5,728 nucleotides of DNA from Clostridia bacterium (GTDB lineage: Bacteria > Bacillota > Clostridia > Oscillospirales > CAG-272): positions 1 to 5,728 of the forward strand of contig JAFNZX010000094.1 of the NCBI GenBank assembly GCA_017382615.1. The letters are read 5' to 3'. The notes below the pieces were generated by a model. The model was not told the origin of the DNA and ran no database searches. It worked only from the letters and a program-made list of their open reading frames with translations. Position numbers and translations under genes: made by a program. Positions within the stretch are counted from its first letter, which is position 1. Each line of letters opens with the position of its first letter. Shown one piece after another: positions 5,659-5,728 of this stretch.

Positions 5659-5728
5659 CTTGTACTATTTTGTCTATGAATTTGATTAGTTTTGCAAGAG
5701 AATGTCCGTTTTGGTGAAGGAGCGTCCG
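5648..5728 (-). CDS. Possible 3' end of a convergent gene (partial, runs off right edge)
   Basis: The minus strand is open from the right edge for 26 codons to a TGA at 5650-5648. The peptide ends GHSLAKLIKFIDKIVQEKG and looks like a protein-like amphipathic C-terminal helix. The stop lies at the tip of the terminator stem, which is plausible for a gene sharing a bidirectional terminator. I recognise no family, 26 codons is short enough to arise by chance, and the start lies outside the window. Confidence 0.35.
   Translation of the reverse strand, partial: RTLLHQNGHSLAKLIKFIDKIVQEKG

Overview
The window is a compact, roughly 50% GC piece of bacterial chromosome. It is probably from an anaerobic Clostridia-type Firmicute. 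That placement is an inference from the strong AAGGAG-type ribosome binding sites, GTG and possibly TTG starts, near-consensus sigma-A promoters with extended -10 boxes, and the protein families present. I see no mobile element, tRNA, rRNA or CRISPR array, and no protein identifies the species.

Left and centre (158-3496, minus strand): an operon-like run of five genes, all encoding small polytopic membrane proteins of unknown function. The first four in transcription order (2768-3496, 2113-2754, 1450-2061, 663-1436) are diverged paralogues. They share a cytoplasmic-type core, roughly (L/I/V)AK(K/R)xG...AW(I/F)P...(L/V)Gxx(A/V/S)E, followed by a Lys/Trp-Gly motif at the start of the next helix. 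A second Cys-x-x-(Lys/Cys)-hydrophobic-aromatic-basic motif precedes the last helix. The fifth gene (158-649) is a smaller membrane protein without the core. Three of the four intergenic gaps are exactly 13 nt. An essentially perfect sigma-A promoter (TTGACA, 17 nt, TATAAT, with an extended -10 TG) lies upstream of the first gene.

Right (3651-5623, plus strand): a divergent two-gene operon with its own extended -10 promoter and a small hairpin in the 5' leader. The first gene is a PlsY-family (glycerol-3-phosphate acyltransferase-like) membrane protein whose signature motifs are badly eroded. It overlaps by 4 nt (ATGA) with a 405-residue class I SAM-dependent methyltransferase resembling the Methyltransf_32/METTL25 type. 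A good intrinsic terminator (5631-5658) follows and could also serve a convergent gene whose last 26 codons may enter from the right edge.

The five-gene membrane operon and the PlsY-like/methyltransferase pair are divergently transcribed from a 154-bp intergenic region, which allows common regulation. Nothing in the sequence ties them to one pathway. The most interesting content is the paralogous membrane-protein array and the possibly non-catalytic PlsY homologue coupled to a methyltransferase.
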